DNA of 64,000 nucleotides from Anarhynchus alexandrinus (taxonomy: Eukaryota > Chordata > Aves > Charadriiformes > Charadriidae), in assembly GCA_008711295.1 (NCBI GenBank), contig VUYV01000081.1, forward strand, positions 1,693,408 through 1,757,407, read 5' to 3'. Under the pieces are notes generated by a model, which saw only the letters and a program-made list of their open reading frames with translations, had not been told where the DNA came from and did no database searches. This document shows, piece after piece, positions 10,421 through 23,325 of this stretch. The number at the start of each line of letters is the position of its first letter. Within the stretch, counting starts at the first letter, position 1. The position numbers and the translations under genes are program-made.

Positions 10421-13400
10421 GTGTTGCAAGTACAGTGGGGATCAAATTAATTTGTATTTTGTATGGCTATGTGTTTGCTTTAAACCCATGCACACACAAA
10501 AATGTTAGCTATATGCACAAGTGGATGTATTATTTGTGGACACAGGCGCAGGTGATAGGTTGCAGAAGAAGAACAATGCAAGACCAAAAAGTACAATATC
10601 TGACGCAGCACTACTTTTAAGTACGAATGATGTAGTATTTCATCTGTTTTGAGGAAAATGAAGTCAGAAGGGTGATAGAAAGCATCGTTCTGAGGGCAGA
10701 GAGACAGCTCGGTCCCATTAACGCTCCTCACGTGGAAAGCTGGCTTTTCAGAGACCAGGCGTCATCCCCACTAACTGCAATAATGCAAGATTAGGCTCCA
10801 TATGAAAAGGATCAAAAAATCAGACGCGATAGCCAGACGGGAGCCACTGGGTCGCCTGGAGAAAGCTTTGTAGAGGAGACCCCAACCACTGTCAGCCTCT
10901 GAACAGCTCTAAGGCAACAAAACAGGTTAAAACACATGCCTGGCTTTCTTGATGTGAAATTATGGTAGAAGTTGATTGCTTCTGTACCCGTATAGGGCTG
11001 TGAGAAACGTCGGACCCAAAGATCCAGGGGCAGGGGTATGGTGCGGGAAGCACTTTATGCTGCCCCAGCGTAACACGCTTCCTACAAATTTAAACTGCAG
11101 GTCAGTGCGTCACTGTCCTAAAGCGAAACAGGTGGAGGGAAGGCCTGAGCAGTTCCCAGGATCTAAACCTGTGGGTCTACAAACCCTGACCAATAAATGA
11201 CCCAAAGGTATCTGGCAGTTTTGTGAGGATAGTTCTGAGGCAGTTGGTGACTTTTCTCAGTTACGTACAACTTCACTTTCTTATTTTATTGTCTTGATTG
11301 TTATATTTCCTTACTTCTGCAAGAATGTTCTAAAAAGTGTTGGCTCATTAGAAACCTGGTATATGTAAGTGAATACAAGTGCCAAAGTATACTCTGTTTG
11401 CCTCTACATCAAAGCAAAAGGAAGTTTTTGTCTTTTTTCCCTGCTCAGCAGCATCAGTCATTTTGAATATAGGGTTATCATCACGCTACCATATATGTGG
11501 GAAGGATAGTCGTGGAGTATCATGCTAAGCTATCTATAAACGGCATTTCACTTGCCCCCTTGACCGTTTGACTGTATACACATCCCTATTCAAATTGATA
11601 TTTGAGATTCCAAACCCTCATCCCTCCTCCAAATGGATTCATTTCGTAAAACGTGCTTTACAAGCTGGGCTTGGTATCGGGCTTTTTCTTTCCTTTCAAA
11701 ATCTTCCTATGCAAAGTTCAGCTGCTCTTAGACTATCAGAAGGCGCGTTACGAGCTCCAACCATTGTAGTCTTGAGGTCTGATACTGTCTTTTCTGAAGA
11801 TGTATAAGACTTATCAAAACGGACCAGAGCAGGAACCGCACAGTCCGGGTCCTTGTTGGCAGAAATGGTCTGTGCTACAAGTTGGCTGCTCACCAAGCCT
11901 GACCTTCTTTGGTGCATCTGGGGATGACCTGCCCTTAAGGACGTTCTGCCAAGCCCCCGCTAGCTTGAGCTGCATCCAGTTCATGGATCATCGCGTATTG
12001 GAATGCATTTGAAAATTTCTAAAAACATACATATTCATGGTGGTAACCCTGAACATTCTTTGACCCACGGAAATCTACTGTCCCTTTCCACAACTTGCTC
12101 CCAGCTTCTGCGATTTTCTATTTTATATATTCCTTTTATCTTTTATGTATTTACCCATGCAAACACCACTGTACTTGCTTCTGGGAGCAAGTCAAAGTGA
12201 TATATATATGTTTGTATATTGCTTCTTGTTAACCCGAAGGATATGTGCAGATGTCTGGTGGAGCTGAGGTGTTCACAATGACGGCTGTCTTTGCCATCTC
12301 ATCAACTGGACTCCCACGAGCACTTCTGTTTGGAAGCTTAGCTAAAGCATACATGGCATTCTGGCTTTCATAGCATTTTAAACTTGATTTGATTAGGATT
12401 TTCTTCCCTGTATCAGGCGTAGATTGGTTGTCGGTTCTGCGCTCTCCCGCTTCTACTTTTAGGAGCTGCCAGACAGATATTGGGGAAAATACTAATTTGT
12501 AATGTCTGTCATTTTCGTACTTCAGCTGTTAAGGCAAGCAGACAGGGGGCAGCTAATCCAGTTGTGTCATTTGTTGGAAACGAGTAGGAATAGGGATGTT
12601 TGGGGCTATACAGTGTGTTTATTCTGTTTCATACACTGCGGCACCGCGGGTGGCTGAGATGGACCATCCCAGTATTTGATGTCGCTGGCAGGTCTGCGCA
12701 GTCTTAATTGGCAAACTCATTGACTGTGCCACACTGGCACTCAGGGCTTGGTCTACTTTTCACCACCCGCATTGTACATTCAAAATATAACATAGATTGT
12801 AACTTTTTTGTTTTCTCAAGCAAGATTGTTGTAGTTATTTCCAGATACCCTCCTAGATTTACCTGAGGATTTTTTGCTTAATTTCAAATGTTAAAATGGC
12901 TCAGGGGAGTCTCAGTTAGCCCTGACAGAGATTTTTTAATGGAAGGAGTACAGGTAACACAGGAAAACAGTTAAGTGCTACTTATTTCATGGCTTATCCC
13001 AACATGCAGCGTGTGGTATGCATATTGTACCTATACATCTCTATGCACTATGTGTATCTCAGAAGGATAACACGCGTATAACATAGTACTGTGTGTATAT
13101 GTCTAGAGAGAGGCAGGCACGTCTAGAGCAACGTATACAGATAGATATACAAATTTACGCTGAAGTTGTCAGCCACGGTACGCGTTGCCTTTGATGCCCC
13201 ATCAGTTGTAACCGGGCAGCGGCACTGTGTTTAGGTCCACTCTGCTTAGCTGCAAGAAGAGTTTCCACATCTTTCCTTCGTGCGTATTTTTCCAGTTGCA
13301 CGGTCTTTATTTCCGAACGCGGTTTCTCAGCGCATTGCGCTGGCTCTTCAGGCATTACCCCAAATTTAGAAACGTGTGACGAGATTCCACTTCTTGAGCT

Positions 13401-13449
13401 ATTGCATCAATACTGCACTAGGTTTAACTCCATTAGCTTAACCAAAACA
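10421..13449. other. Intergenic DNA, no gene seen
   Basis: AT-rich sequence with short AT-dinucleotide stretches near 12200. Only short unrelated open frames occur on either strand. No repeat family or RNA gene is recognised. Confidence 0.5.
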
Positions 13450-13722
13450 GAACAGACAGAACAGAGGGAATGGCTTCAAGCCCCAACAGGGGAGATTTAG
13501 ACTGAACATTAGGAAAGAATTTTTCCCAGAAAGAGTGGTCGGGCATTGGAATAGGCTGCCCAGGGAGGGGGTTGAGTCACCATCCCTGGATGTGTTGAAG
13601 AGCCGTTGAGATGTGGTGTTGGGGGATATGGTGTAGGGGAGAACTTTGTGGAGTAGGGTGGATGGTTGGGCTCGATGATCCCAAGGGTCTCTTCCAACCT
13701 AGACACTTCTATGATTCTATGA
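13450..13722 (+). mobile_element. CR1: CR1 retrotransposon 3' fragment
   Basis: Plus-strand copy ending in 'cttctatgattctatga', the CR1 3' terminus. The internal block 'gtggtcgggcattgg' and the 'tcttccaacctaga' end place it in the same subfamily as the minus-strand copy at 36934-37592 and apart from the copies at 20.1, 23.3 and 28.9 kb. It is 5' truncated. Confidence 0.93.
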
Positions 13723-15645
13723 AAATCCCTCTGCCTTTGCCAAATAGGAAAATAAAGGCCTCTATTTCTAATAGCAGATTCTATCTAAGTTGACATAAGA
13801 GAAATAGGGCTCCCAAACTCCTACGTTCATGTGAACACCACCGTTAGTTTCTCAACATGGGTACAGGAATCCAGCCACTATTAAAACAGTTTGAGGCAAA
13901 TGTCACAAAAATATAAAGGCAAAATAAAGCAAGCCACCACTGGAAATTATTTAAGGTAACAAGAACAGCACTCCTCCCGTTAGAAATGAGAGGAAAAAAT
14001 TATCATCCTCCCTCACCCCATCCTATTGCTCTGGCCTAATATTTTTCATTTGCTAGTCCCACGGGTGGAATTGTGCAAGTTTTAAAAACCTCGTTTGCCT
14101 GGTAGGACTGAGCAATGCCCAGCGTATCTAGATCATTCACCCTTTTCTGGTTTTGTAAACAGTAAAACCTTGAGACAGTGTAACTGGGAGGTATGATGCT
14201 GGCCTCAGGGAAGGTCTTCCGAAAATGGTGCTAAAACCATTCAGCTCATCTGAGGTGAGGAGAGCTAACTCTTTTTTTTTTTTTTTGTCCCAAGCTAGTG
14301 AAGCTATACAATTTATTTAACTTGGCGGAAAGCATGGAAAAAACCCAAGAGATTGAAAGTTTTTATAGATGTGAACATCCTCCTTGCATAAGGGTGAATA
14401 AACACATGTAAACAGTGCCCAAAAAAGTTCAGCGCATGAATGACTCTGGAAGCCAAAAGCACGGCTGTTGGCAGAGCAGCCTGGCACCCCGCTCACGCCT
14501 CTCCCAAGACGTCCTTATTACGGCAGCATAGGGCTAAATAACTAGGCGGTAATATGCATATGCATTTTCCAGGAATTTGATGGGCAATTCTTACTCTCTC
14601 CGGGACCAAAGTTATTTAGTGCGGTATCTGGAATGAAGGAATGCTTGAAATGCTCTGGTAGTCGTTACTCGACCTCGGCTGATAATCAGAAAAGCACAGG
14701 ACGTTATTGTACAGAGAGAACTCAGATTGATTTTTCAGATCATTCAGAGAGGCATAGTTACTTTATTTCAAATACTCAAAAGCTCTGAAAACTTTTACCC
14801 TATCATGGAAATAAAGTCTCTGGACAAGAATCTGCTTCCTTACGTGGCTTCAAAATACCCAGTCCTCTCGAGGCTATTTTTCTTCTGGACTGAAATCTTT
14901 GGGTAACAAAGGAACTGTAGTCACTCCTCAAATACTACCTGGTCTAGAGATGTCGGTGATGAGGAAGCGGCCTTCGTTAATTTGTGCTTAATGAGTCCGC
15001 TTTAAGAATTATTACCGTTGTGGCACAGACCGACGAACACCATGAGGGTAAAAGCTACGGTAAAAGCCCGATTCACTCCGGCCCCTGCGCAGCGCTGCGC
15101 CCTGCCTTGCGCAGGGACGTCACGGGACACAGAGCTGTGCAGCATCTCCTGATGCTCAGTACTTTTCTCCACTCATTACTTTCATTTTTCATATGGATTC
15201 TGTCCCCTCCTGTTGGACAAACCTATGGAATGTACCTATGGAATGTACCTATGCCCATGGAACATACCTCTTCAGTGCCCTCTACCGTCAATACAGAAAT
15301 GCGCCATTTTTTAGCATCTGCAAAATTATATGAAATCAGATGTAATGGGAGTTAAGGAGCTCTGTTCCTCCAGTGGTGTGATTTTTTCTGATTCAGAAAT
15401 ACACGCCATTTCCTCGCCTCACGTCTTCATTTCTGATGTTTATTTTACAACCGACTGTTATTAGGGCGAAACCTTTCCACTCTTCAGGCGGTGGCAGTAT
15501 CTCTGAGTAAATATTTGGCTCCTTTACTCAAAATGAGTGTGATTTCTTGACCACGGGCTAATCTGAACACAGATTTGCGTGTATGAGGACAGAAGAGGCT
15601 CCATCTCCTGCTCTGCCCACGCACTTCGCTGAATATGGCGGAGGG
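13723..15645. other. Intergenic DNA, no gene seen
   Basis: Mixed-composition DNA without a recognisable gene. It contains a poly-T run (about 14272-14286) and a short duplication of 'atggaatgtacct' near 15226-15250. The open frames are short and unrelated to known families. Confidence 0.5.
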
Positions 15646-16760
15646 TCCTCTCGAACTCATTTTCAAAGTAGTATCGACGCGTCAATACTCGCGTGTTCCC
15701 CCCCAGTTATTGGCGCTGCCTGAGGAGAACTATTCCTGCTGGGAGACAGGAATTAACAGCGTGCAGAACTACCACACCACTGGACGCCAGAGAAACTTAA
15801 ACTAATAAGCAGGTGTGCCTTTTTTTTATTATTATTATTATTTTTTGTACTCCGTACGATGCGTATTGAGTGACGCGGTGTCCGTCGTTAGAGGGGAAAC
15901 ACAAAGCAAGACGAGATCCACAGAAGCGTCTATTCAAAACTTAAAGCTTAAAAAAGCCTGAAGTGCCATCCATTGCTTTCTGAAAGAACTACGAAAATAC
16001 TAAACATAACGTGAATTTTGGGGCTGTCAGAAGAGGCCAGCGAAGGAGACCTATTTTTTTTTTTCTCAGGAATTATCCCTGAGCTTCTAGAGGTGTCCCC
16101 TCACCCGGTTCACGCTCACCCCTCAGTGTCGACCGCAGGATTTCTGCCCCTCTCCCCCAGCAGAGCCCTGTGCCCGCAGCGGTGGGACTCCCGCCCGGCG
16201 CGAAGCTGGGAGCGAGCTCCGGCCCCTTCCACCCCGCTGGAACAAGTCGTTGCAAGAGTCATAAGCTTCCTGCTTCTGCCTGGAGATAGCGGGTCGGTTT
16301 GTGATCGAAACGGAGATAACGTTACAGGAATCCGATGAACGTATTTTATGTGTTTCCCGATATGTTTTTCCGTTCCTACTGCTTGAAAGCTTTCTGCGCC
16401 GTTCTTCTGACTACGGAGCAAAACGAGTTCCCGAGACAATATCTGAATATATATTTTTCCGGGCTTGAATATTTGAAGTAAATTGATGTTCTCCTGGTTC
16501 TTTCTGATTTGGAAGTATGCGGGCAAATTACGTGCAGTAATTAAGCGGCGAAGAAATCGCTTTCGTAAAAAAGGATTTGTAATTTCACTCCTTATCAAAC
16601 ACCGATTTTCTTCAGGCAGAAAGCGGTGGAGCTGAACGTACAGTAAACTGATGAAATAATTAGGAGACCTTCGCCTTCCACTGCATAAGAAATGCAGTGC
16701 TTGAGCATTCACTCGGAGTCTGGTATCTATTGATCTAGTCGTAGCCATCTAGTTAGATAC
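15646..16760. other. CpG-retaining non-coding block
   Basis: Carries many CpG dinucleotides although parts are AT-rich (for example around 15670-15690, 15850-15890 and 16540-16570). A GC-rich core sits at about 16080-16260. A TAATTA homeodomain-type core occurs near 16540. A 210-codon frame on the minus strand (16116-16748) has low-complexity, unrecognisable translation, so I do not call a gene. A (ATT)n run lies at 15828-15846. Confidence 0.4.
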
Positions 16761-17685
16761 CATAAAAAAATATTAGCATTTTTTAAATTATTGGCCAAGT
16801 TGCTCTTTTTTTTTTCGCTAACAGCTGCCTTACTGCGTAAGAGTCCTTCTACGGACTAATTAAATTCTGTGTCTCTCAGAAAGAATAGCTCATACTGAGG
16901 ACAGTTTGCGAAACACGAGCACATTAATTGGAAGAACAGAGGTGGATAACGATGGAGAGCAGTTGTTTCCCCAGTAGCAGTGTTTTAAAGGAACCTTCCC
17001 TTTCTCAGCTAAAAAAAACAAGAGTAAGAGAAGGTATACGGAGACAGACTCAAATGCTTTTGTAGGTGTCCTCCCCTCCAGAAGGACCGCCAGCACTGCA
17101 GCCGGTGGATGGCCACGCGTTGGTAGGAAAACGAAGGCGTTGACCCGGGTCTGGTGTCCCCCGAGCTCTCACATTCCTCCGTTCACTGCACGGGTGTCAG
17201 CCCAAAATGGGCTGTCAAAACTTGGCTCCCACTGAGCTATCACAGTGGAACATTGTGCTCTTAAGGGATTTCTCCTGCCAAGATGCTTTAACATCTTTTC
17301 TTTTTTTTTTTTCTTCTTTTTTTTTTTTGAACCCTCCACATAAACCTAATCAGGTGGCACCTTCCCGTGCGGAACTTTCCTTGCAAATATATTATTGTAA
17401 TCTACAAATGACTTTTACCCTGTATGCCCCTGATAACAATTGCATTAATATAAGCTGATAAACTCATTCCTTTAGTTGCTGCTCGTAGCGTGGCTTGCTA
17501 GTTGAGATAAAAAGCAAATTATGGGATACGAAAGTCCTATCTGATTGTACAATAATACCCTGTGTGCCAAGGGGTCGGTGAGGTAAAGTTTACATAACCA
17601 CTCCGTCTTGCCTGAACTTTTGAAATATATTTCCACGTGCTTTTTTCCTCTCTGAACCCAACGCGGGGGCAGAACACGGAACAAG
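16761..17685. other. Intergenic DNA, T-rich, no gene seen
   Basis: Contains a strong T-rich tract at about 17298-17330. No exon, repeat family or RNA gene is recognised. Confidence 0.5.
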
Positions 17686-18310
17686 CAATTAAGAAAAACC
17701 GCGATTGTTTTGATTAAAGTCATTTGGGATTAGAAGTTGCAAGGGGGGTAAACAGCCTGGAGAAAGGGTTTGGAAGTCTTCGTGGCGGAGGTCCTTTCCT
17801 TCGGGGAAGCTGTCGTGCCCCTCAGTCTGGGAGGACTCTCTTTGCAGTCGCAGATCTGTAGGAGGAAATTTTGACTCCGTTCGTGTGCTACAATAGTCTT
17901 TGGCTGCTGCTGCTTCACTTAACGACGCAGTCGGTTGCTCGGTGGTGAAATTGCTCTGTGCTCTCTCAGCGGCGGCGAGCGCCAGCCTTTCCTGGGGGCT
18001 GCTCCAAGCCCAGCTCCACCTGATGGACAGATTCCCACTCTTGAAATGAGCATTTTCCCCCCACCGGAGGGGCAGGAGGTGTCCGGGCCCCTGTGCCACG
18101 GCGTGGGGCGGCGCCGCCTGACCTCCCCGCTGCCTCCCAAACCTCCGCCCGTGCCCTCCGCTCTCTGGGAGAAGGTAGAGCAAAGCAGAGCGAGCCACCA
18201 GTGTGCCTCCTTCCCCTCCCCTTCCTCCTCCCGGCTGCCCGATGACAGCGCAGTCACCCAACAACGACGGCGGCCTCTAAAATCGTTTCCAGCCCAGTTG
18301 TAAACTGCAG
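17686..18310. promoter_or_regulatory. CpG-island-like block, possible unannotated promoter
   Basis: GC- and CpG-rich, most clearly at 17930-18290, with AT-rich flanks. Open frames occur on both strands (122 codons plus; 191 and 135 codons minus). They overlap one another and show no domain, so they reflect composition. CpG islands away from known starts often mark promoters of non-coding transcripts or enhancers. It lies about 10 kb past the M3 stop; no transcript can be shown from sequence. Confidence 0.35.
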
Positions 18311-18839
18311 TGGCCTTTATTCCCAAAAGCGTGAGAGAAAAAGGGAAATGAGGAATTGCTCATCTCTGGCCCATTTGTGACTTCTTCTTCTCTTTTTTTT
18401 AATTCTCATTTAAATGGTGTACGCTTGTCCGTTTGGAGGAAAGCTTGCAGGTTGCCAACGCAGCGTCCGGGTAGATGGTTCAGCATATTCAGAGAAGAGT
18501 TCAGTCGCACAAACAGACATTTTGGGTTTCTTTTTCCTTTCTTTCCGAGTTCACTGCAGACAGTTTGAAACTCACCTCTGAGCGCACGAGTGTCTTCCTG
18601 TGGTTGTGACCGCTGAGCAGTTTTCTCACATGTGCCAGTTTGTTCAAACTTCTTCCTTTATCTCTTTCCTTACTAGCGGTTTCTGAATTAAGCGAGCTTT
18701 TGCCCTCGCACAGAGTCTGTTGGCACCAGCTTTAGGTTAACTGTGTTATCTGAGGCATCCTTATTTTACAGCTCAAATTAGACCCTCGGCATTTTCAATG
18801 ATGGCACGCACACAGACAGGGGGCTTTGTCCAGTACTTT

Positions 18840-19620
18840 TAACCTTCATAAAATTTAATAAAATGATCAAGTGCATATAATTGAGGTGTTAAAAATACCA
18901 ATCCGTAATCCATCCTATTACTTTAAAGTACCGTATCAAATATATTTTCCTATTAGTTGTGGAAGCAAATGTCTCAGTGCGTAGCCATGACGAGTTCTGT
19001 AGCCCTATAATGAGATCTAACACGAAACAGATATTCTTGAAGTATTTCATTAAACAATGCGGCCTAATTCATCCTGGCTGAACAGACTTATTTTAGCTCA
19101 ATCCTGCTGTTAAGCCTTCTCCAAAATTCTCATTAGCATCAATGGAAATTCTAGCAAGAGCAGATAAATCAGTCTCTCTTTATAGGGCAGATAAATAATG
19201 CTTTGGTTTTGTATTTCTAGTTAATAAATGTAATCAAATTACTTAAATATAAACACTCAAAGCCTGTTCTGTGCCCTCAGGGAACCCCTTTCACTATCCC
19301 AGCGCAGTAAAGCTGCATATAGCAGGATATATTCCACTAATATAGTCAAAAATATATGGGTGTATAAGACTAAACAGCTTAAAAAAAATCATACTGTAAA
19401 TGATGTGATTGAGTGAAATTGTATGTATATTTTTCAAGTCTTCAGAATAGTTGAAGTTTTAACTTATTTCAAATTTTTAAGTTGAAATCTATTCATATTT
19501 GGAAATTTTGTACAACCTTGTAAAGTTAAATACTATGTCACTGTAATTTATTTTTGTTGTCATATATTGACACATGCTCATTTATATATGAAGTGTACTG
19601 TTTATCAATTGCTTCTAAGG
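18840..19620. promoter_or_regulatory. Candidate conserved non-coding element
   Basis: About 780 bp of complex AT-rich sequence with no repeats, no coding frame and clusters of homeodomain- and GATA/POU-like cores (ATTAG, TAATTA-like, AGATAA, ATAAAT), for example around 19125-19200. The texture resembles vertebrate conserved non-coding elements near developmental genes. This is a pattern judgement only and needs an alignment. Confidence 0.25.
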
Positions 19621-20094
19621 CAGCAATAAAAACATGAAAGTTGTTCTCATTTTCCCGTCGCAGCTGTCATTTATATCTTGTATATTTTTTTGACTTTTTT
19701 AATTCTTCTAATTCTGTTCCTTACTAAAAGAGGCAACGTACCGAGTTTTCACCTGTGTGTCTTCCAGCGCTCAGTCAATACATGGGCTATTCTTGCCCGG
19801 GCGGCTACGAGAATTTGGGGATGCAGAAGGGGTTGCAGAAGCCGTAGGAAGAGATTACCACTTCGGTGCATCGCCCCAAGAGGACATCAGAAAGCGGACG
19901 GGAACAAACAAGTTCAAACTCCCCCTCTTTTCCTACCAGTTGCGGTTTTACTTTTTGATTGAAAGGTTCCCACATGATCCCGTGAGTCCTTTCGGGCTCT
20001 GCAACGCACTGGGCATTCAGAACTCTTGTGAAAATGAAGGTTAGGAGGAGTTACGGGGTACCTTAGAAAATCAGTCCTGATGACTGGACTGCCC

Positions 20095-20404
20095 CAGGAG
20101 AGCTGGGGAAGGACTTTTTACAGGGGCATGGAGTGATAGGACGAGGGGGAATGGCTTCAAACTGGAAGAGGGCAGGTTTAGATTGAACATTAGGAAGAAG
20201 TTTTTCCCTGTGAGGGTGGTGAGGCACTGGAACAGGTTGCCCAGAGAGGTTGTTGAGGCCCCATCCCTGGAGGTGTTCAAGGCCAGGCTGGCCGTGGCCT
20301 TGGGCAGCCTGGTCTGGTGGGAGGTGTCCCTGCCTATGGCAGGGGGGTTGGAACTCGATGATCTTCAAGGTCCTTTCCAACCTAAACCATTCTGTGATTC
20401 TATG
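20095..20404 (+). mobile_element. CR1: CR1 retrotransposon 3' fragment
   Basis: Plus-strand copy from 'aggagagctggggaagg' to 'cattctgtgattctatg'. It is nearly identical over its length to the copy at 23326-23762 and to the reverse complement of 28893-29438, so all three belong to one young subfamily. The remnant open frames in it are pieces of the old element, not host genes. Confidence 0.95.
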
Positions 20405-20494
20405 TTGAGATCTGACTCAGTAAAAAAAGCTCTTCTCCAGTTTCCCTCCATCTGGCAGGAAACGCTCTACAACCTGCCTCCACAAGCACCAACC

Positions 20495-20514
20495 GGGGCG
20501 GGGGCGGGGGGGGC
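20495..20514 (+). repeat. G-rich tract with G-quadruplex potential
   Basis: Three G runs of 4, 5 and 8 bases separated by single C bases. The 8-base run can supply two tetrad strands. It lies about 90 bp past the CR1 copy at 20.1 kb. Confidence 0.6.
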
Positions 20515-23325
20515 TTAAGTATTTCCCACCCCTTGCGCGCGATGGGACGTACCAGCAAACTCCCAACCGTATGGAGCGCTTGCACGTGCCCAGCTTTTCC
20601 CTCAGGGTGTAACCCAGCCAAAGGCTAGGTGCGTAACGGGGGGGAAATGTGTTTTCCGTACATCACGGAGCACTTGTTGCTGGGAAATGCCGTCTCCGCA
20701 GGCTTCGGAGGGTCGTATCGACGGCCGCGGCAAAGCAGGCGGCCTGTGAGCAATGGGCATAACGGGAGGCGTTTCCTACAGGGATTCAATTTCTTTTCCT
20801 CCTTGCTGCTCTGAGGAACATAAATGTAAAGATAACATTGATAATAAAGGGAATTAGAAGCAATAAATTTTGCTTTATGTGATAGTCTCTGCAGTAAAGT
20901 TCTAGAAGTACACAAAATAGTAAATACCAAAGGGAAGACCCTGGACATCGACCACACATAGTATAAAAGGAAAACAAATGTGTGCTGTGAAGTGGGTTTG
21001 TTAACTTTGTATAGTTACTACAAAGGTGAACACTTTTCTTGCTGGATGACCTTTGTTATCTCCCTCTGTTGTGAGCCTTTCTTTTTATCAAACTTTACCT
21101 GCCCCGCTTCCTTCCTTTTATTCCAGGATGGGACAGATTTATGGTCGCGGTAACCCTTTCAGGAATAAAAGTGAACTGTGGATGATGGAGTAGCTCAAGC
21201 AGCTGGAGCACAGCTGGATGCAGCTGGAGCACAGCTGGGGGCCACTCCTCCAGCCCCGGCCGGCTGATCTGCGCTTGCGCCGGGCTGGGGAGGGAGATGG
21301 GACACATACACCACCCATCACTGCTGGTCACCTGCAAGCAGTAACTCCCCGCCCGGATTGGGAATGTCTTCTCGGCTGATATCGATTATCCTATTTACAG
21401 CATGAGAGAGAAAAGAAAAGGGGCGGGGGGAGAGAAAGAGTGACAGAGCTAAGAGAAATGGCAACTGGTGGGTGGAGGCTGCTGCTGGTTCCTGGTTTCG
21501 GTGAGTCTGGGACCTTCTCGGAGCGGTTTGTGTGGCTGAGGTGGGCTGGGAGGTTTGCTCGGCCCAAGCGCGCGGCGTAGCCTTCGCCACGCTCTGGTTA
21601 TGGGGGTGCCAGCAGCCAGAGCCCTGTGTCTTGAAAGCTTTTGAGAGTTATCGGTGCTACATTCAGACATCAGTTCCTTCAAGAAAGGCTGAGATGGTGA
21701 TAGCTAGGGATGAAAATACTGGATTAAGTTTTTTAAGGTGTTTTTAAGCAATTTTAAAGTAACTCTGGATTGGGACTAAAGCAAACTCCTGATGCAGGCA
21801 CCTCCAAACTGCATAGTCCCACTCCTGTTCAGAAGCCCTAATGTAATTTCTTAAAAACTCCTCATTCCTAACTCTCTGAAAGCCCTCAACCTTTCCCTTA
21901 ATGCAAACGGCTCTGTGCTGCGCTCTTTATAAATATAATTCAGGCTGCTTTATTAAATAAAACAGCAAGTTATCCCCGTGCCTTGTAACCAGAATAACGT
22001 CTGCCTCTTTGGCAGCTGAATCCATCTGCCTGATACAGGAAGAAAATGTAAAAGCACAAATCCTTTTCTCCAGCCAGAAAGTTGTTCCCTGAGGAGGCTT
22101 TCAAAATGGAAATGTACTCCCGTTTCGTGGTACGAATATCCATACGCTGTGTTTTTCAGCATTTCTGTCAGCCAGCTGATACAGCCCTTCACAGCTTTTT
22201 GGGGGCGCTACTTGATGCGTCGAGATGTGGATTCCAGTTTGTACCTCCTCTGAAGCCATTTCTTCTGCTGAGTAGCAGCAAGTCAGTGGGGAGGCACGGG
22301 AAATTGTTGGCTTACTGAGAATGTTTCCCAGCAATTTTTGTTTCTCCCATTCGTTTGGGGCGAAAGAAAAAGTGATGCAGCTCCTAACGCTGCTCAGACA
22401 ACACCTGAGGATGTATGACTCAGTCCTCAAAGCTTCCATCCACTTTCTTGTGGTTACTTCAGCAAGGATTTGCACTATCACTTAAATACACAGACCTGTG
22501 GCTCTGAAATACAGCGGACAAGTAGCTTTTTGCAGCTATGAAGTATGGCCGTTTGGCAGATTTTTACACGGGTTAAATTAAAACATGCTTATCTCTGAGA
22601 AAGGAAAGAGGGGATTTGTTCTCTCCAAAGAGGGGATACGGAGCAAAAGCAGCATCAAAGTCTCCAACTAATATGATGCAATCAAAAAACTCAACTTTCC
22701 TTTAGGTGCTTTTTGCTGTTTTAAGGATTTATCATCCCCATTGTAGCCGGTCGCAAAAGTAATTACCTTAAAGGTGGTGGTTCCACACAAAACAAACCAG
22801 GAGGGATCATGCACAGAGTGAATGAATGAATTTTGCCTTTGGGTTATTTTAAGAGTATGAGAACAGCTGCAAGAGTCCCTTGGATGTAATAATTACATTA
22901 TCAACAGATTTTACACAGGAGGAAATATTTGCCTCTCCTGTCTGTAACAATAAAAAGCCACAGACGCCATAGAAACAGGGTTTTGTGGGTTGGTTTGTTT
23001 GGTTGTGGTTTTTTTTTTTCCTTTTGGTGGCTGCCAGGCTGTGAAGATTGTGAAGTTGTTTGCCAAATGTCTTTTCCTTTTGGCGTACGTGGGGATGGAG
23101 GGCAGGACAGGAGCCCCTGGGCACAAACCCCGTCTACGCATGCAGAAAACTCTGTACACAGCTCTGACCGCAGCAGCGTTCCCTCTAGAAACTTCGCAGT
23201 GGAAAGACGGGAGAAAATGAGAAGTGGATATAACTGTTAACAGGAGACATCTACTGAGCACAGAGAAGGATGGTGTGAAGGAACTACAGGTTTATGCATA
23301 ACTATGGTTTTATTCTGGTTTTAGA
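20515..23325. other. Intergenic DNA, no gene seen
   Basis: Unique sequence with moderate CpG near 20540-20770 and short GA-rich stretches near 21410-21440. Apart from the CAGCTG cluster at 21200-21240 I see no organised feature. Open frames are short and unrelated to known proteins. Confidence 0.45.
21200..21240 (+). promoter_or_regulatory. Phased E-box (CAGCTG) cluster in a 21-bp tandem repeat
   Basis: CAGCTG occurs at 21200, 21211, 21221 and 21232, spaced 11, 10 and 11 bp apart, about one helical turn. The cluster consists of two near-perfect copies of a 21-bp unit. CAGCTG is the E-box preferred by class II/ASCL/MyoD-type bHLH dimers. Function is inference; a chance tandem duplication would give the same pattern. 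Confidence 0.4.

Noticed and set aside
16116..16748. 210-codon minus-strand open frame
   Set aside because: No recognisable domain, no splice or promoter support, compositionally mixed; the CpG block explains the lack of stops in part.
17689..18326. 191- and 135-codon minus frames and a 122-codon plus frame
   Set aside because: Mutually overlapping in a GC-rich block with low-complexity translations.
20063..20518. About 105-111 codon frames at 20.1, 23.4 and 28.9 kb that resemble each other
   Set aside because: They are all translations of the same CR1 3' segment on either strand and not a host gene family.
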